Assembly: GCA_018672475.1 (NCBI GenBank)
Contig: JABHFS010000188.1
Location: 62,001 to 126,000, forward strand
Length of the DNA stretch: 64,000 nt
Origin: Gemmatimonadota bacterium
GTDB taxonomy: Bacteria > Latescibacterota > UBA2968 > UBA8231
Direction: 5' to 3'
Shown here: positions 35,981-44,141 of the stretch, in pieces
How the letters are laid out: the number at the start of each line of letters is the position of its first letter
Numbering within the stretch: the stretch's first letter is position 1
Notes under the pieces: model-generated
Told to the model about the DNA's origin: nothing
What the model saw: the letters and a program-made list of their open reading frames with translations, nothing else
Database searches by the model: none
Program-made: the position numbers and the translations under genes

Positions 35981-36098
35981 TTGATTTTCATCGGTTCGTC
36001 ATACAGCAAAATACTTCTCAGCCATTTTACGAAAAGGGGGGTCTTTTTTCGCGCCATGATCTCGGCTGCCGTTCGGCCGGTCGCGTCCGGGATATCGC

Positions 36099-37670
36099 TT
36101 AGGAACTACACGACAACATCGAACACCCCGCCCGATCCCTCGCCCAATCCGGCCGTTTCTGCGCGTATTGCTCGCGCTCGGGCTGCTCTTCGTAGGGCCG
36201 GCGCAATAATTCCAGCAGTTCGTTGACCACGGTATAATCACCCTCTTCGGCCTTGTCGATGGCGAGTTGCGCCATATAATTGCGCAGCACGTATTGGGGA
36301 TTGACCGCGTCCATGCGCTCGCGTCGATCGGCAGACGCCTGTGCGCCATACCAACGCAGCCAAGCGCCCAGCCGTGCCTTGTAATCATCGGTCAGCTGCT
36401 CCGGCACATAATACGCGTCCATCAGCGGCGCCATTAACTGCTCATCTGTCGCGTCCCCTGCCGCCCCAACTTCGACCATCGCCAGTTTGCGATAAAAAAT
36501 ACTCATATCCGTCTCGACCAACGGCAGGATCTCGTGCAACTCGGCCGCCAACTCGCCGTCGAAGACCTCTACCCCCAACTTCTCCGTCAGCATCGCTTGC
36601 CAGTACCCCTCGTAGGCCGACGAAAAAGCGTTGATAATCTCCTGCAAGGGCTCGACCTCTTCGACCAGCGGCAGCAAGGCCTGGCCCAATTGTGCGAGGT
36701 TCCAATGCGCGACCTGCGGCTGGTTGCCGAAGCGGTAGCGGCGGCCTTGCGCGTCGGTGGTATTCGGCGTCCAATTTGGGTCGTAGTCTTCGAGCCAGCC
36801 GTAGGGGCCGTAGTCGATCGTCAGCCCGAGGATCGACATATTGTCGGTATTCATCACCCCGTGCACGAACCCCACCCTCATCCAGTGCGCAATCATCTCA
36901 GCGGTCCGCTCGACCACCTCGCGATACCACTGCAGATAGGTCTCTTTAGAGGGTGGACCTAAGTGAGGAAAATCCGTGCGCAGGGTATAATCGAGCAATT
37001 GCCGCAATACCTCGACTTCCCCGCGGGATGAGAAAATCTGAAACGAGCCGAAGCGCGTAAACGACGGCGCGACCCGACAAACCACCGCACCCGGCTCCGG
37101 CTTGGCGTTGCCGTCGTAGAACATGTCGCGCACGACCTGCTCGCCGGTCTTGACCAGACTCAGCGCGCGCGTGGTCGGCACACCGAGGTGGAACATCGCC
37201 TCGCTACACAAAAACTCGCGCACCGACGAGCGCAATACGGCCAAACCATCGGCCATGCGCGAATAGGGCGTCAGCCCGGCGCCCTTCAATTGCAGCGCCC
37301 AGCGCTCGCTGCGACCGTTGACGACTTCGCCCAAGTTGATCGCCCGACCGTCACCCAACTGCCCGGCCCAATTGCCGAACTGGTGCCCGCCATAACAGGT
37401 CGCGTAGGGGTCCATACCTTGCAACTGGCGATTGCCCGCGAAGACCTCAGCAAACTCCGCCGTCTCGCAAGCTGCCGGCGTCAGGTCGAGAATTTGCGCG
37501 ACCTCGCGGGCATAGGCCACCAATTCCGGCTTGGCCACGCTGACAGGACGCACGCGGGAATAACAGGCTTCTTGCACCTGGCGACAGAAATTCGCGGTCT
37601 CCGGGTCGGCCGGCAACTCGCGCGTAAAACGATTATCGAACGACAGCGCGGCCATTTCTTCAACGCTCAT
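36099..37670 (-). CDS. selO: Protein adenylyltransferase SelO (YdiU family)
   Basis: This 523-residue pseudokinase-fold protein AMPylates proteins using ATP and is linked to redox stress. Family blocks are clear: MDPYATCYGGHQFGNWAGQL, INLGEVVNG, LQLKGAGLTPYSRMADG (with K129), FVHGVMNTDNMSILG (metal-binding Asp/Asn) and YGPYGWLEDYDPNWTPN. The C-terminus ends C-S-S; eukaryotic SelO has selenocysteine at this Cys position. Here it is encoded by a Cys codon even though other genes nearby look like selenoproteins. Length matches E. coli YdiU (about 480) plus a short extension. Confidence 0.95.
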   Translation of the reverse strand: MSVEEMAALSFDNRFTRELPADPETANFCRQVQEACYSRVRPVSVAKPELVAYAREVAQILDLTPAACETAEFAEVFAGNRQLQGMDPYATCYGGHQFGNWAGQLGDGRAINLGEVVNGRSERWALQLKGAGLTPYSRMADGLAVLRSSVREFLCSEAMFHLGVPTTRALSLVKTGEQVVRDMFYDGNAKPEPGAVVCRVAPSFTRFGSFQIFSSRGEVEVLRQLLDYTLRTDFPHLGPPSKETYLQWYREVVERTAEMIAHWMRVGFVHGVMNTDNMSILGLTIDYGPYGWLEDYDPNWTPNTTDAQGRRYRFGNQPQVAHWNLAQLGQALLPLVEEVEPLQEIINAFSSAYEGYWQAMLTEKLGVEVFDGELAAELHEILPLVETDMSIFYRKLAMVEVGAAGDATDEQLMAPLMDAYYVPEQLTDDYKARLGAWLRWYGAQASADRRERMDAVNPQYVLRNYMAQLAIDKAEEGDYTVVNELLELLRRPYEEQPEREQYAQKRPDWARDRAGCSMLSCSS

Positions 37671-38016
37671 TAGAACTCCAATTTAAAAATGGATATACAC
37701 CGCGTTGGCTCTCGGCCCTGCGCGAATTGAGAAAATCGGGGCTGAACTCGGCCCGTTGCGCGGCGAGTAGACTTTGCCCTACCAGCGCAAGCTGTAGCCC
37801 CTACCCACCGGCAAGCCCAGCCGTATAGCTATATTGAAATAGCGGTCGACGGCCAGCGCCAGCAATTCGTGCACACAGCGCGCCGAAAGCCGTACCGCGA
37901 GCAAGACGCAAAGGGCGCTTAAGGGAATTACCTAGTATAGCGCACGCATTTAAACGAATGAAAATCTCATGCTGGGAATATAGTAGACAGGAGAGGGTGG
38001 TCAATCGGCACAAACA
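37671..38016. other. Gap with a possible decayed ORF
   Basis: On the minus strand a hydrophobic stretch (VIPLSALCVLLAVRLSARC) continues to RYFNIAIRLGLPVGRGYSL, then a TAG, then GKVYSPRNGPSSAPIF, with a TAA at 37683. It could be a broken small secreted protein, but I cannot name it. No intact gene is supported. Confidence 0.35.
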
Positions 38017-38300
38017 CTATCTCATCAGCAACATCTTGCGCGATTGGGCCTGTTGGCCTGTGGCTTAGGCGATACAAATACACGCCCGTCGCCACAGGCT
38101 GCCCCGCCTCATCGCACCCATCCCAAAACAACTGTGCGCCCCCACCGCCAAGGGCCCTCGCCACAGCCGCCGCACCAGTTGCCCTTGCGCATCCTAAACA
38201 TGCAGCACTGCCAGCCCGGCCGAGCTTATTTGTAGATGAATCGCCGTCGCGACATTGAAGGGATTCGGGCTACTGCCACTGAGCGAGAAAAGACCGGCGC
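38017..38300 (-). pseudogene. Decayed copy of a FlgD-like Ig (NPFN) C-terminal domain
   Basis: Minus-strand segments read FSLSGSSPNPFNVATAIHLQ, then a TAG, then DAQGQLVRRLWRGPLAVGAH. A frame change leads to QLFWDGCDEAGQPVATGVYL, and another to SRKMLLMR with a stop at 38017. Every segment lines up with the intact FlgD-like domain at the end of the neighbouring selenoprotein gene (NPFN, YDVQGRLVR, SWDGRDEAG, TRKMLLLR). It is therefore the tail of a tandem homologue that has been lost, with at least one stop and two frameshifts. Confidence 0.8.
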
Positions 38301-38374
38301 GCCTGCTCTACGCCCAGTAGCGCCGTGACCTCGGCCGCTCGCTATCGCGGCCACAAAACGTTGAAGACACACAT

Positions 38375-39388
38375 TCATCGCAACAGCAACATTTTGCGCG
38401 TTTCACTCTGCCCCACCGACTGCAGCCGATAGAGAAAAATGCCCGTTGCTGCAGCGCGCCCAGCCTCATCCCGGCCGTCCCAGCTCAATTGGTGCGCCCC
38501 TGCCGCCAACAGCCCACTCCACAAACCGCGCACCAGACGCCCCTGCACGTCGTAAATAGTTAAGACCACCGGCCCAGCCTTGGCGAGTTGCAAGCGAATC
38601 TCCGTATTGGCGTTAAATGGATTAGGGTAATTGCCCATCAACGCAAAGGACCCAGGCACAGCGGTCTCTGCAAGCACCGCTGTCATATCCCCTCCAGATT
38701 CCGTATCCGCCGCCTGCGCATCAGCCTCAGCCTGCGCATCAGCCGCCGCCTGCGCATCAGCCGCCGCCTGCGCATCCGCCGCCGCCTGAGCATCCGCCGC
38801 CGCCTGCGCATCCGCCGCAGCCTGAGCATCCGCCGCCGCCTGCGCATCCGCCTCAGCCTGCGCATCCGCCGCTTGTAGCGCCATCTTCAATTCGTCCAGC
38901 GAGGTTGTTATCGCCGAGCGAATGGCCATATCGTCGAATGAAGTCCCCAAACGACCGGTCGCCGGCGTGCGATAACGGACGATTCCGCGATGGTCAATCA
39001 CGATATAGCGATCCCGCCCCATAATGTATTGACTTGCCGTCGAGCTACCCTGCAAAAGCAGGGGATAAGTCGTGCCCGTATTTTGCCTGAAGCGGGCATC
39101 GACCTGATTCGCCCGAGCGTCCCAAATTTCTACGCCCAAAACGATAAACGGGTCTTCGGAAAATTCCTGCCAGATGCGTTCGACATTCGCGGCCTCCGCG
39201 ATACAGTCGGGTCAGCTATAACCAAAGAAATTTAGCAGCACGACCTGCCCGCGTAAATCGCCGAGCGAGACCATACCGCCATCTAGCGATTCAAGAGTAA
39301 AGTCGATCGCTTCTTCGCCAATAGTCGTCTGCGCCGCCGCCGTAGTCGTCCATAGCGCCGCCGCGATAAGTGCTGCCATCATTCGCAT
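38375..39388 (-). CDS. Putative selenoprotein: TlpA-like redoxin with UxxC, Ala/Gln repeat and FlgD-like domain
   Basis: If the TGA at 39212-39214 is read as selenocysteine, the frame encodes 337 residues from an ATG at 39388 with AGAAAGG upstream. Residues 1-19 are a signal peptide. A TlpA/AhpC-like thioredoxin fold follows, and VVLLNFFGYS-U59-P-D-C62 is its redox motif, where relatives have C-P-x-C. Residues 174-227 are nine ADAQA(A/E) hexads. Residues about 252-337 are an NPFN-type FlgD-like Ig domain ending in RKMLLLR, which suggests surface or periplasmic display. Frame continues without other stops on both sides of the TGA, and a stem-loop follows it. It lies 4 bp after the Cys-type TlpA gene. 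A plain nonsense mutation is the alternative. Confidence 0.8.
38708..38869 (-). repeat. Nine tandem 18-bp units encoding ADAQA(A/E)
   Basis: The units are in frame inside the selenoprotein gene and code for an Ala/Asp/Gln hexad repeated nine times; the second residue pattern varies only at the last position (A or E). It should form a helical, coiled-coil-like or extended spacer between the redoxin and the FlgD-like domain. High identity between units implies recent expansion and likely length variation. Confidence 0.9.
39181..39214 (-). promoter_or_regulatory. Candidate bacterial SECIS stem-loop after the Sec59 UGA
   Basis: Directly after the UGA (39212-39214), the mRNA can form a 6-bp perfect stem UCGCGG-AGG-CCGCGA (39187-39201), extended by an outer CGAC/GUCG pairing (39181-39184 with 39206-39209). 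The apical loop AGG begins about 17 nt after the UGA and has a G in its first two positions. That fits the loose bacterial SECIS rules (loop about 16-37 nt downstream). It also codes for protein. Confidence 0.6.
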
Positions 39389-39392
39389 TTGT

Positions 39393-39935
39393 CTACCTTT
39401 CTTTTTTTGTATCTTCTATTTCGTCCAACTTGGCCTTCTCTATGGCAAGCAACTCATCCAATTTGGCCCGCAGTTTTTTTTCATCGCCGGGCCGATAGCC
39501 TGTGTGTTTGTAAAACACTTCCCCATCGCTCGCGATAATCAGCGTCGCCGGCACGCCCGCCAGGTGAAACTGCTTGAGGACCTCGTTGGTATGGTCCAAT
39601 AGGACCGGCAACTCCAACCTGTGCCGCTGCATAAAGGGCCGGACCTTCGGCAAGTTGCGCGGGCCGTCTATATTGATCGTCAACACCTGTACTCCATGTT
39701 CTGCGTATTTCTTTGACAACGCCTGTATCTTGGGCAACCCCTTGATACAAGGTTTACACCAGGTCGCCCAGAAGTCAAAAACCACCGGCCCCTTCTTCCG
39801 CGCCTCGTCCAACGAGAAAGTCGTCCCGTCGATATTTTCCAATACTAGTTGCGGCGCTTTTTCCGCAACGGCGAGGCCACAAAAGAACAAAGAAAAGGTG
39901 AACGCAATAATCGGTATCATAAATCTTACTTTCAC
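39393..39935 (-). CDS. TlpA/ResA-like thiol-disulfide oxidoreductase
   Basis: This 180-residue secreted thioredoxin-fold protein has a signal peptide at residues 1-24 and the redox motif FWATWCKPC (C60, C63). GVPATLIIASDGEVFYKHTG contains the cis-Pro region (V-P-A-T). The C-terminal tail is charged. It should keep exported cysteines reduced or serve an electron-transfer chain in the periplasm. It is directly upstream of the UxxC redoxin and divergent from a large outer-membrane barrel. The 310-bp gap upstream is likely to hold both promoters. Confidence 0.92.
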   Translation of the reverse strand: MKVRFMIPIIAFTFSLFFCGLAVAEKAPQLVLENIDGTTFSLDEARKKGPVVFDFWATWCKPCIKGLPKIQALSKKYAEHGVQVLTINIDGPRNLPKVRPFMQRHRLELPVLLDHTNEVLKQFHLAGVPATLIIASDGEVFYKHTGYRPGDEKKLRAKLDELLAIEKAKLDEIEDTKKER

Positions 39936-40245
39936 TTAGTTACCTATTTATATTCCCCTAAATATACAAGAGATTCACCTCCACACAGGGAAAAAATTCA
40001 CATTTTCTTGGCCGCCAATGGCTATCTTATATTTTTACAAGCCCAACGAGAAGCACTGAAAAGATCCGAAGTACGATCTCGGAGTACGACGTAAGATGTT
40101 TTTCAGGGTAAGACAAACGACCTGGCAGAGGCACCCCAAGTCTCCGAGATCCGTCCCCCTGAAGCAACTAAGACCTTGCCACTCAAACTACTAAGATCCA
40201 AAGAATAAGCATCCACATAAATTAACCACACGGCATACAGAAATC
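39936..40245. other. Divergent promoter region, TlpA-like and barrel genes
   Basis: This AT-rich 310-bp gap lies between divergent genes. A 10-bp inverted repeat (GATCTCGGAG at 40075-40084 and its complement at 40142-40151) could form a long-range stem in a leader RNA. No coding frame is convincing and no clear -35/-10 pair can be fixed. Confidence 0.45.
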
Positions 40246-41790
40246 ATGCGCTTGATCTACCACCTCGTCCTACCCGCACTCCTGCTCGCCGCCCCACTAC
40301 TCGCCCAACTACCCGCCCAACTCCGCCTCTCCGCCCTAAGCGAAACGCAATTTGGCAACCTGCCCGAGGGCGAACCCAGCGGCCTTAAGACAAGCTACCA
40401 TCAACTCAGCCTCGACTACGCCTTAGAAGGCTTTCAAATCGGCCTGCGCGGCGAAGGCTTCGGTTCCAGTGAGCCGGACCGCAACTACGGCGAACTATTA
40501 CAGCGCTTCGCCTCCTACCGCCGCGGCCCCCTACAAGCGACCATCGGCCACTTCTACACCATCGTCGGCAGCGGTATCTTGGCGCATGCCTTCGAATTGC
40601 CCGGCGTCATCACCGAAGAGCGCGGCTCCCGCCGCCGTTACCAAATTGTGCGCGACCTCGACGGCGCGCACGTGCGCTACCGCGCCGGCCGGGCTACCGT
40701 ACAACTCCTGCGCGGTACACCGATCAATACCAGCCTACCGCCCGGCCTCAGCGGCATCAACCGCCGCCAAGGCACCGTCCAGGGCGGTTCCCTACAACTC
40801 AAAACGCATAAAAACCTCGACACCGGCTTCAGCATGCTGCACTACGACATCGGAGGACAAGAAGAAACTGGTGCGGCCCTCAACGCCCGCTGGCGCCTCG
40901 CGCCGCTATTGGCCCACCTCGGACTCAAAGGACTCTACGCCGACCTGCACGGCGAATACGCGCAGCGCGACGTGACCGCCAACCGCTTATTCTCGCTCGA
41001 CCGCGACCTCGGCCGCGCGCTCTACCTTTCGAGTTCGCTGACTTGGGGCGCCTGGGGCGCGAGCCTTGAATACAAAGACTACGAAGACTTTTCACTCTCT
41101 CAGGTCAACAATCCGCCGACCCTGATCCGCGAGCACGCCGCCTACCTGCTCAACCGCAATACACACGACCTGCTCGCCGACGACGAACAGGGTTATCAGG
41201 CCGAGTTGAGCTACACTTTTGCCGGCGGCCAGGCGCTTACCGCTAATTTCACCCGCGCCGTGCGCCGACACGATATAGGCGACGAAGACGATAAGACCCT
41301 GCGCGAGATCTTCCTACAATTCGATTCACCCGTCGGCGAATATATCGACGCGCAACTCTTCGCCGACTTCAGCCGCAACTACATCCTCGAAAACGAAAAG
41401 AGCCAACTCTACGGCACCTTGTGGAACTGGTCGTTCAACGACCGCCACACGCTCAACTTCGACACGCAGTTCCAAGACGTCGAACGCCGATTCGGCACCC
41501 TCGATTTTCCCTACACCAACCTCTATTTAAATCTCGAAGCTCACCGCGCCCCCGGCCTGTCCGCCGCCATCCAACTCCAGCGCACCACCGACGAGCTAGA
41601 AACCGGCGCGGACCCTTCTGGCACGACCTGGTGGTGGGGGCTCAATTTCGGCGCGGAAATACGCGATGGCCACAGCGTCGGTATCTTCGCCGGACAACGC
41701 CGTTCGGGGCTCGCGTGTACGGCGGGCACCTGTTACGAGGTGTTGGGGTTTGAGGGGGTGGAGATGCGGTTGCACAATCGCTTTTTCTAA
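40246..41790 (+). CDS. Outer-membrane beta-barrel protein (DUF6029-like)
   Basis: This 514-residue protein has a signal peptide at residues 1-20 (LVLPALLLAAPLLA) and then alternating amphipathic strands throughout, ending in Phe (LHNRFF), as outer-membrane barrels do. Aromatic girdle strands are frequent, for example TTWWWGLNFGAEIRD. Features such as the early GHFYTIVGSGILAHAFELPG segment resemble DUF6029-type proteins of the FCB group, which often sit beside thioredoxin-like genes. It is divergent from the TlpA/UxxC pair. The substrate is unknown. Confidence 0.82.
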   Translation: MRLIYHLVLPALLLAAPLLAQLPAQLRLSALSETQFGNLPEGEPSGLKTSYHQLSLDYALEGFQIGLRGEGFGSSEPDRNYGELLQRFASYRRGPLQATIGHFYTIVGSGILAHAFELPGVITEERGSRRRYQIVRDLDGAHVRYRAGRATVQLLRGTPINTSLPPGLSGINRRQGTVQGGSLQLKTHKNLDTGFSMLHYDIGGQEETGAALNARWRLAPLLAHLGLKGLYADLHGEYAQRDVTANRLFSLDRDLGRALYLSSSLTWGAWGASLEYKDYEDFSLSQVNNPPTLIREHAAYLLNRNTHDLLADDEQGYQAELSYTFAGGQALTANFTRAVRRHDIGDEDDKTLREIFLQFDSPVGEYIDAQLFADFSRNYILENEKSQLYGTLWNWSFNDRHTLNFDTQFQDVERRFGTLDFPYTNLYLNLEAHRAPGLSAAIQLQRTTDELETGADPSGTTWWWGLNFGAEIRDGHSVGIFAGQRRSGLACTAGTCYEVLGFEGVEMRLHNRFF

Positions 41791-41927
41791 GCACAAATAT
41801 TCAGATAGCATGCACAAAAAAATTAAGTTGCCGGAAAGTGCGGTCGACCGCACTCTCCCGGCTTTAACGGTTGGCACGGGACCAGCCTTGCCGCCAGCGC
41901 CCCCACAAACCTATTTATTACCCGATT

Positions 41928-42599
41928 ATGGATGCACAAATGCCCTTGGAAAATATCAGCGCCATACTTTTCGACCTCGACGGCACGCTAATCGACTCCG
42001 AAACGATTACCGACCGCGCCGTCGGCGAATTGCTGACTCAGCATAATATCGATACAAAAGGCCTCGACTTCCTGCAATTCCACGGGATCAGTTGGCAACG
42101 ACTTGAGCTAATCCTCAAAGAGCGTTACCCCACGCTCGCCGATGTGGAAGTCCTGGGCTATCTCGAAAAGCGCTTCTACGAAATATCCAAGACTGAACCA
42201 CCGCCGCTTTTGCCCGGCGCCCGCGAGACCTTTCTCGCCGCCAATGCACAAGTGCCCACCGCCATAGTCACCGGCAGCGGCGCCGCCGACGTCGAAGCTT
42301 TCCTAGATCGGGCCGATCTGCGGCAAGCCTGTTCGTTCTATTTGAGCTACGAGATGTACAGCCCCTCCAAACCCGATCCCAGTTGCTACTTGATGGCCGC
42401 CGAACGCCTCAATCTACCCCCCGACCAGTGCCTGGTATTCGAAGACTCGCTCCCCGGCCTGAGTGCCGCCCGCACCGCCGGCATGCCCACCATCGCCCTT
42501 ACTTATAGTAGCCCACCACCCCCACCTGGCCTGGCCGACCGGATGATAGAAGATTACACACATTTACCCGTGGATTTCTTTCACACAATAACCACCTAA
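41928..42599 (+). CDS. HAD-superfamily hydrolase (phosphoglycolate-phosphatase-like)
   Basis: This 223-residue protein has HAD motif I FDLDGTLIDSE (nucleophile Asp and acid/base Asp), a helical cap, motif II VTGSG, motif III Lys in SPSKPDPSCY and motif IV VFEDSLPGLSAA. It is the beta-phosphoglucomutase/phosphatase type with a four-helix cap. It probably dephosphorylates or isomerises a sugar phosphate in the cytoplasm. The ATG at 41928 was chosen; an ATG four codons later is possible. The cupin gene follows after 12 bp. Confidence 0.9.
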   Translation: MDAQMPLENISAILFDLDGTLIDSETITDRAVGELLTQHNIDTKGLDFLQFHGISWQRLELILKERYPTLADVEVLGYLEKRFYEISKTEPPPLLPGARETFLAANAQVPTAIVTGSGAADVEAFLDRADLRQACSFYLSYEMYSPSKPDPSCYLMAAERLNLPPDQCLVFEDSLPGLSAARTAGMPTIALTYSSPPPPPGLADRMIEDYTHLPVDFFHTITT

Positions 42600-42611
42600 G
42601 GAGCATGCCTC

Positions 42612-43016
42612 ATGGCCCTCAACAACCCTATCCTGGACGCTACCCTCAATACCATCAGCCTCGAAAAGATCAAAGCAGAGATGGGTCCGCCACCTTGGTC
42701 GCATGCCGTTGTGCTCACAGACCATGTCGTCGGCGTCGTTATCTACCAGAATGCCGGCCAGGAAAACGACAACCACTGCCATACCTACGATGAATGGTGG
42801 GTCGTGTTAGAGGGCGAGATACACTGGGTAATCGAAGGGCGGGACGAGCCCGTGCAAGCAAAAGCCGGCGACTTCGTCTATGTGCCCGCACAAACCTTCC
42901 ACCATATTTTCCCCAAAGGCGACGGCCCTTCGGTGCGCCTAGGTATCGCCCTTCCCGGTCAGGGGCACTTACACGAGCGGCCCACCGCTAAAGCACGCGT
43001 CACGATCGACGTATAG
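42612..43016 (+). CDS. Cupin-domain protein
   Basis: This 134-residue single-domain cupin has the two canonical motifs. NDNHCHTYDEWWVVLEGE holds two His and a Glu as metal ligands, and GDFVYVPAQTFHHIFPKG holds the last His. The fold covers many isomerases, dioxygenases and sensors, so no reaction is assigned. It follows the HAD gene closely and is closed by a strong terminator, so the two form a bicistronic unit. Confidence 0.9.
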   Translation: MALNNPILDATLNTISLEKIKAEMGPPPWSHAVVLTDHVVGVVIYQNAGQENDNHCHTYDEWWVVLEGEIHWVIEGRDEPVQAKAGDFVYVPAQTFHHIFPKGDGPSVRLGIALPGQGHLHERPTAKARVTIDV

Positions 43017-43024
43017 CGCATAAC

Positions 43025-43057
43025 AAAAAGGCAGGCTATAGAATAGCCTGCCTTTTT
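43025..43057 (+). terminator. Strong intrinsic terminator after the cupin gene
   Basis: A 14-bp A-rich/GC stem (AAAAAGGCAGGCTA and its complement) with a 5-nt loop runs into a T-rich tail. The A-tract on the left also makes it work for the minus strand, which serves the small gene at 43077-43202. Confidence 0.88.
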
Positions 43058-43076
43058 TCTTTTCTCAGTCGCCGCG

Positions 43077-43202
43077 CTAAAGCAAGAAACTGAAAAGGGC
43101 CAGAAGAAAAGCTTCCCCGATGACGAACCCCAAGAGAAAAGTCTTGGCCGTCTTCCAGGTCGCCCCTTCGCTATCGGACCGATTCATTATGGCGATGGAC
43201 AT
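43077..43202 (-). CDS. Putative 41-residue single-span membrane protein
   Basis: A short minus-strand frame begins MSIAIMNRSDSEGATWKTA and then has one strong membrane helix (FLLGFVIGEAFLLALFSFLL) to the end. It stops 20 bp before the bidirectional terminator, which fits a transcribed small gene. The ribosome site is weak (CGGGAA, 7 nt upstream), so translation is uncertain. Nothing in its sequence points to a function. Confidence 0.45.
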   Translation of the reverse strand: MSIAIMNRSDSEGATWKTAKTFLLGFVIGEAFLLALFSFLL

Positions 43203-43255
43203 AATACATTCCCGTAGTTAGACCACGGGGAGAAGCCTCCTTGGGGACAACAAGA

Positions 43256-43270
43256 GACCTTTAAAAGGTC
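43256..43270. promoter_or_regulatory. 7-bp palindrome GACCTTT-A-AAAGGTC
   Basis: A perfect inverted repeat lies in the AT-rich gap between the divergent small membrane genes, 129 bp before the one at 43399. It could be an operator for a dimeric regulator. Evidence is position and symmetry only. Confidence 0.35.
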
Positions 43271-43398
43271 ATATATAAGTCCATATCTGTCAAGAGGTTC
43301 AGGTATTTTCACACATGAATAATACCTCCGCTCAGATATTGTAATGTGAACCATCAAAGCGTATACTAAGGATCTAATATAAACCGGGATAAAACACT

Positions 43399-43602
43399 AT
43401 GGAATACTTTGGCGAAGGGCTCTACCTGATCTTCTTTACCCTGGCGGCCAATTTCGCCTACCGGATCAAAGGCCGCAATCTCAGCCGTCTGCTCGAAGAG
43501 AATGGCCACGTCCACCACCAGGTCCACAACGTGATGCACGCGCATCCGCAAGGCGGCACCTGGACTAAACACCAACAATGGATGCAGGAGACGACAACAT
43601 GA
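43399..43602 (+). CDS. Small membrane protein coupled to msrA
   Basis: This 67-residue protein has one N-terminal membrane helix (GLYLIFFTLAANFAY) and a His-rich soluble tail (NGHVHHQVHNVMHAHPQG) that could bind metal. The stop overlaps the msrA start by 4 nt (ATGA), so the two are co-translated. The His cluster next to a methionine sulfoxide reductase is suggestive of metal or redox handling, but this is inference and no family is recognised. Confidence 0.7.
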   Translation: MEYFGEGLYLIFFTLAANFAYRIKGRNLSRLLEENGHVHHQVHNVMHAHPQGGTWTKHQQWMQETTT

Positions 43603-44141
43603 GCTTGCAAAACGCGACCTTGGGCGCCGGCTGCTTCTGGTGCATCGAAGCCGTCTTTCAGGACCTCGAAGGCGTTTCCAGCGCTGTTTCCGGTTATATG
43701 GGCGGTCCGGGAGCAAAACCTAGCTATAGCGAGGTCTGCGGCGGCGCCACTGGTCACGCCGAGGTTTTGCAAGTGCAATTCGACCCCGCCGTCATTTCTT
43801 TCACCGACCTGCTCTATATCTTCTGGCGCACGCACGACCCGACGACCCTTAACCGCCAGGGCGCCGACCAAGGCACGCAATATCGCTCAGCCATCTTCTA
43901 TCACGGTGACGAGCAACAGCAAATCGCCGTCGCCAGCAAAGCCGAGACCGACGCCTCCGCTCTGTGGCCGGACCCCATAGTCACCGAAATTACCACAGCA
44001 GAAACCTTCTGGCCGGCCGAAGACTACCACCAGAATTATTACAAACTCAATAGCCATCAGCCCTATTGCATGATGGTGATCAACCCCAAGCTCAGTAAAT
44101 TCCGCAAGGAGTTCGCCGACCGGCTCAAGGCCGTGGGGTGA
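43599..44141 (+). CDS. msrA: Peptide-methionine (S)-S-oxide reductase MsrA
   Basis: This 180-residue enzyme reduces methionine-S-sulfoxide in proteins or free form. The hallmark LGAGCFWCIEAVFQDLEG carries the catalytic C12 (GCFWC). Further blocks are GYMGG, YSEVCGGATGHAEVLQV, FWRTHDPTTLNRQGADQGTQ and YRSAIFYH, all diagnostic of MsrA. A C-terminal Cys (QPYCMM) may resolve the disulfide with thioredoxin. It is translationally coupled upstream to the His-rich membrane protein and downstream to a hydroxyacid dehydrogenase. Confidence 0.97.
   Translation: MSLQNATLGAGCFWCIEAVFQDLEGVSSAVSGYMGGPGAKPSYSEVCGGATGHAEVLQVQFDPAVISFTDLLYIFWRTHDPTTLNRQGADQGTQYRSAIFYHGDEQQQIAVASKAETDASALWPDPIVTEITTAETFWPAEDYHQNYYKLNSHQPYCMMVINPKLSKFRKEFADRLKAVG

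Noticed and set aside
36099..37670. SelO as a third selenoprotein
   Set aside because: Its C-terminal C-S-S is encoded by a Cys codon and the stop follows two residues later, so no Sec is needed.
38708..38869. CRISPR-like array
   Set aside because: Units are 18 bp, adjacent, without spacers, and in frame with a protein.
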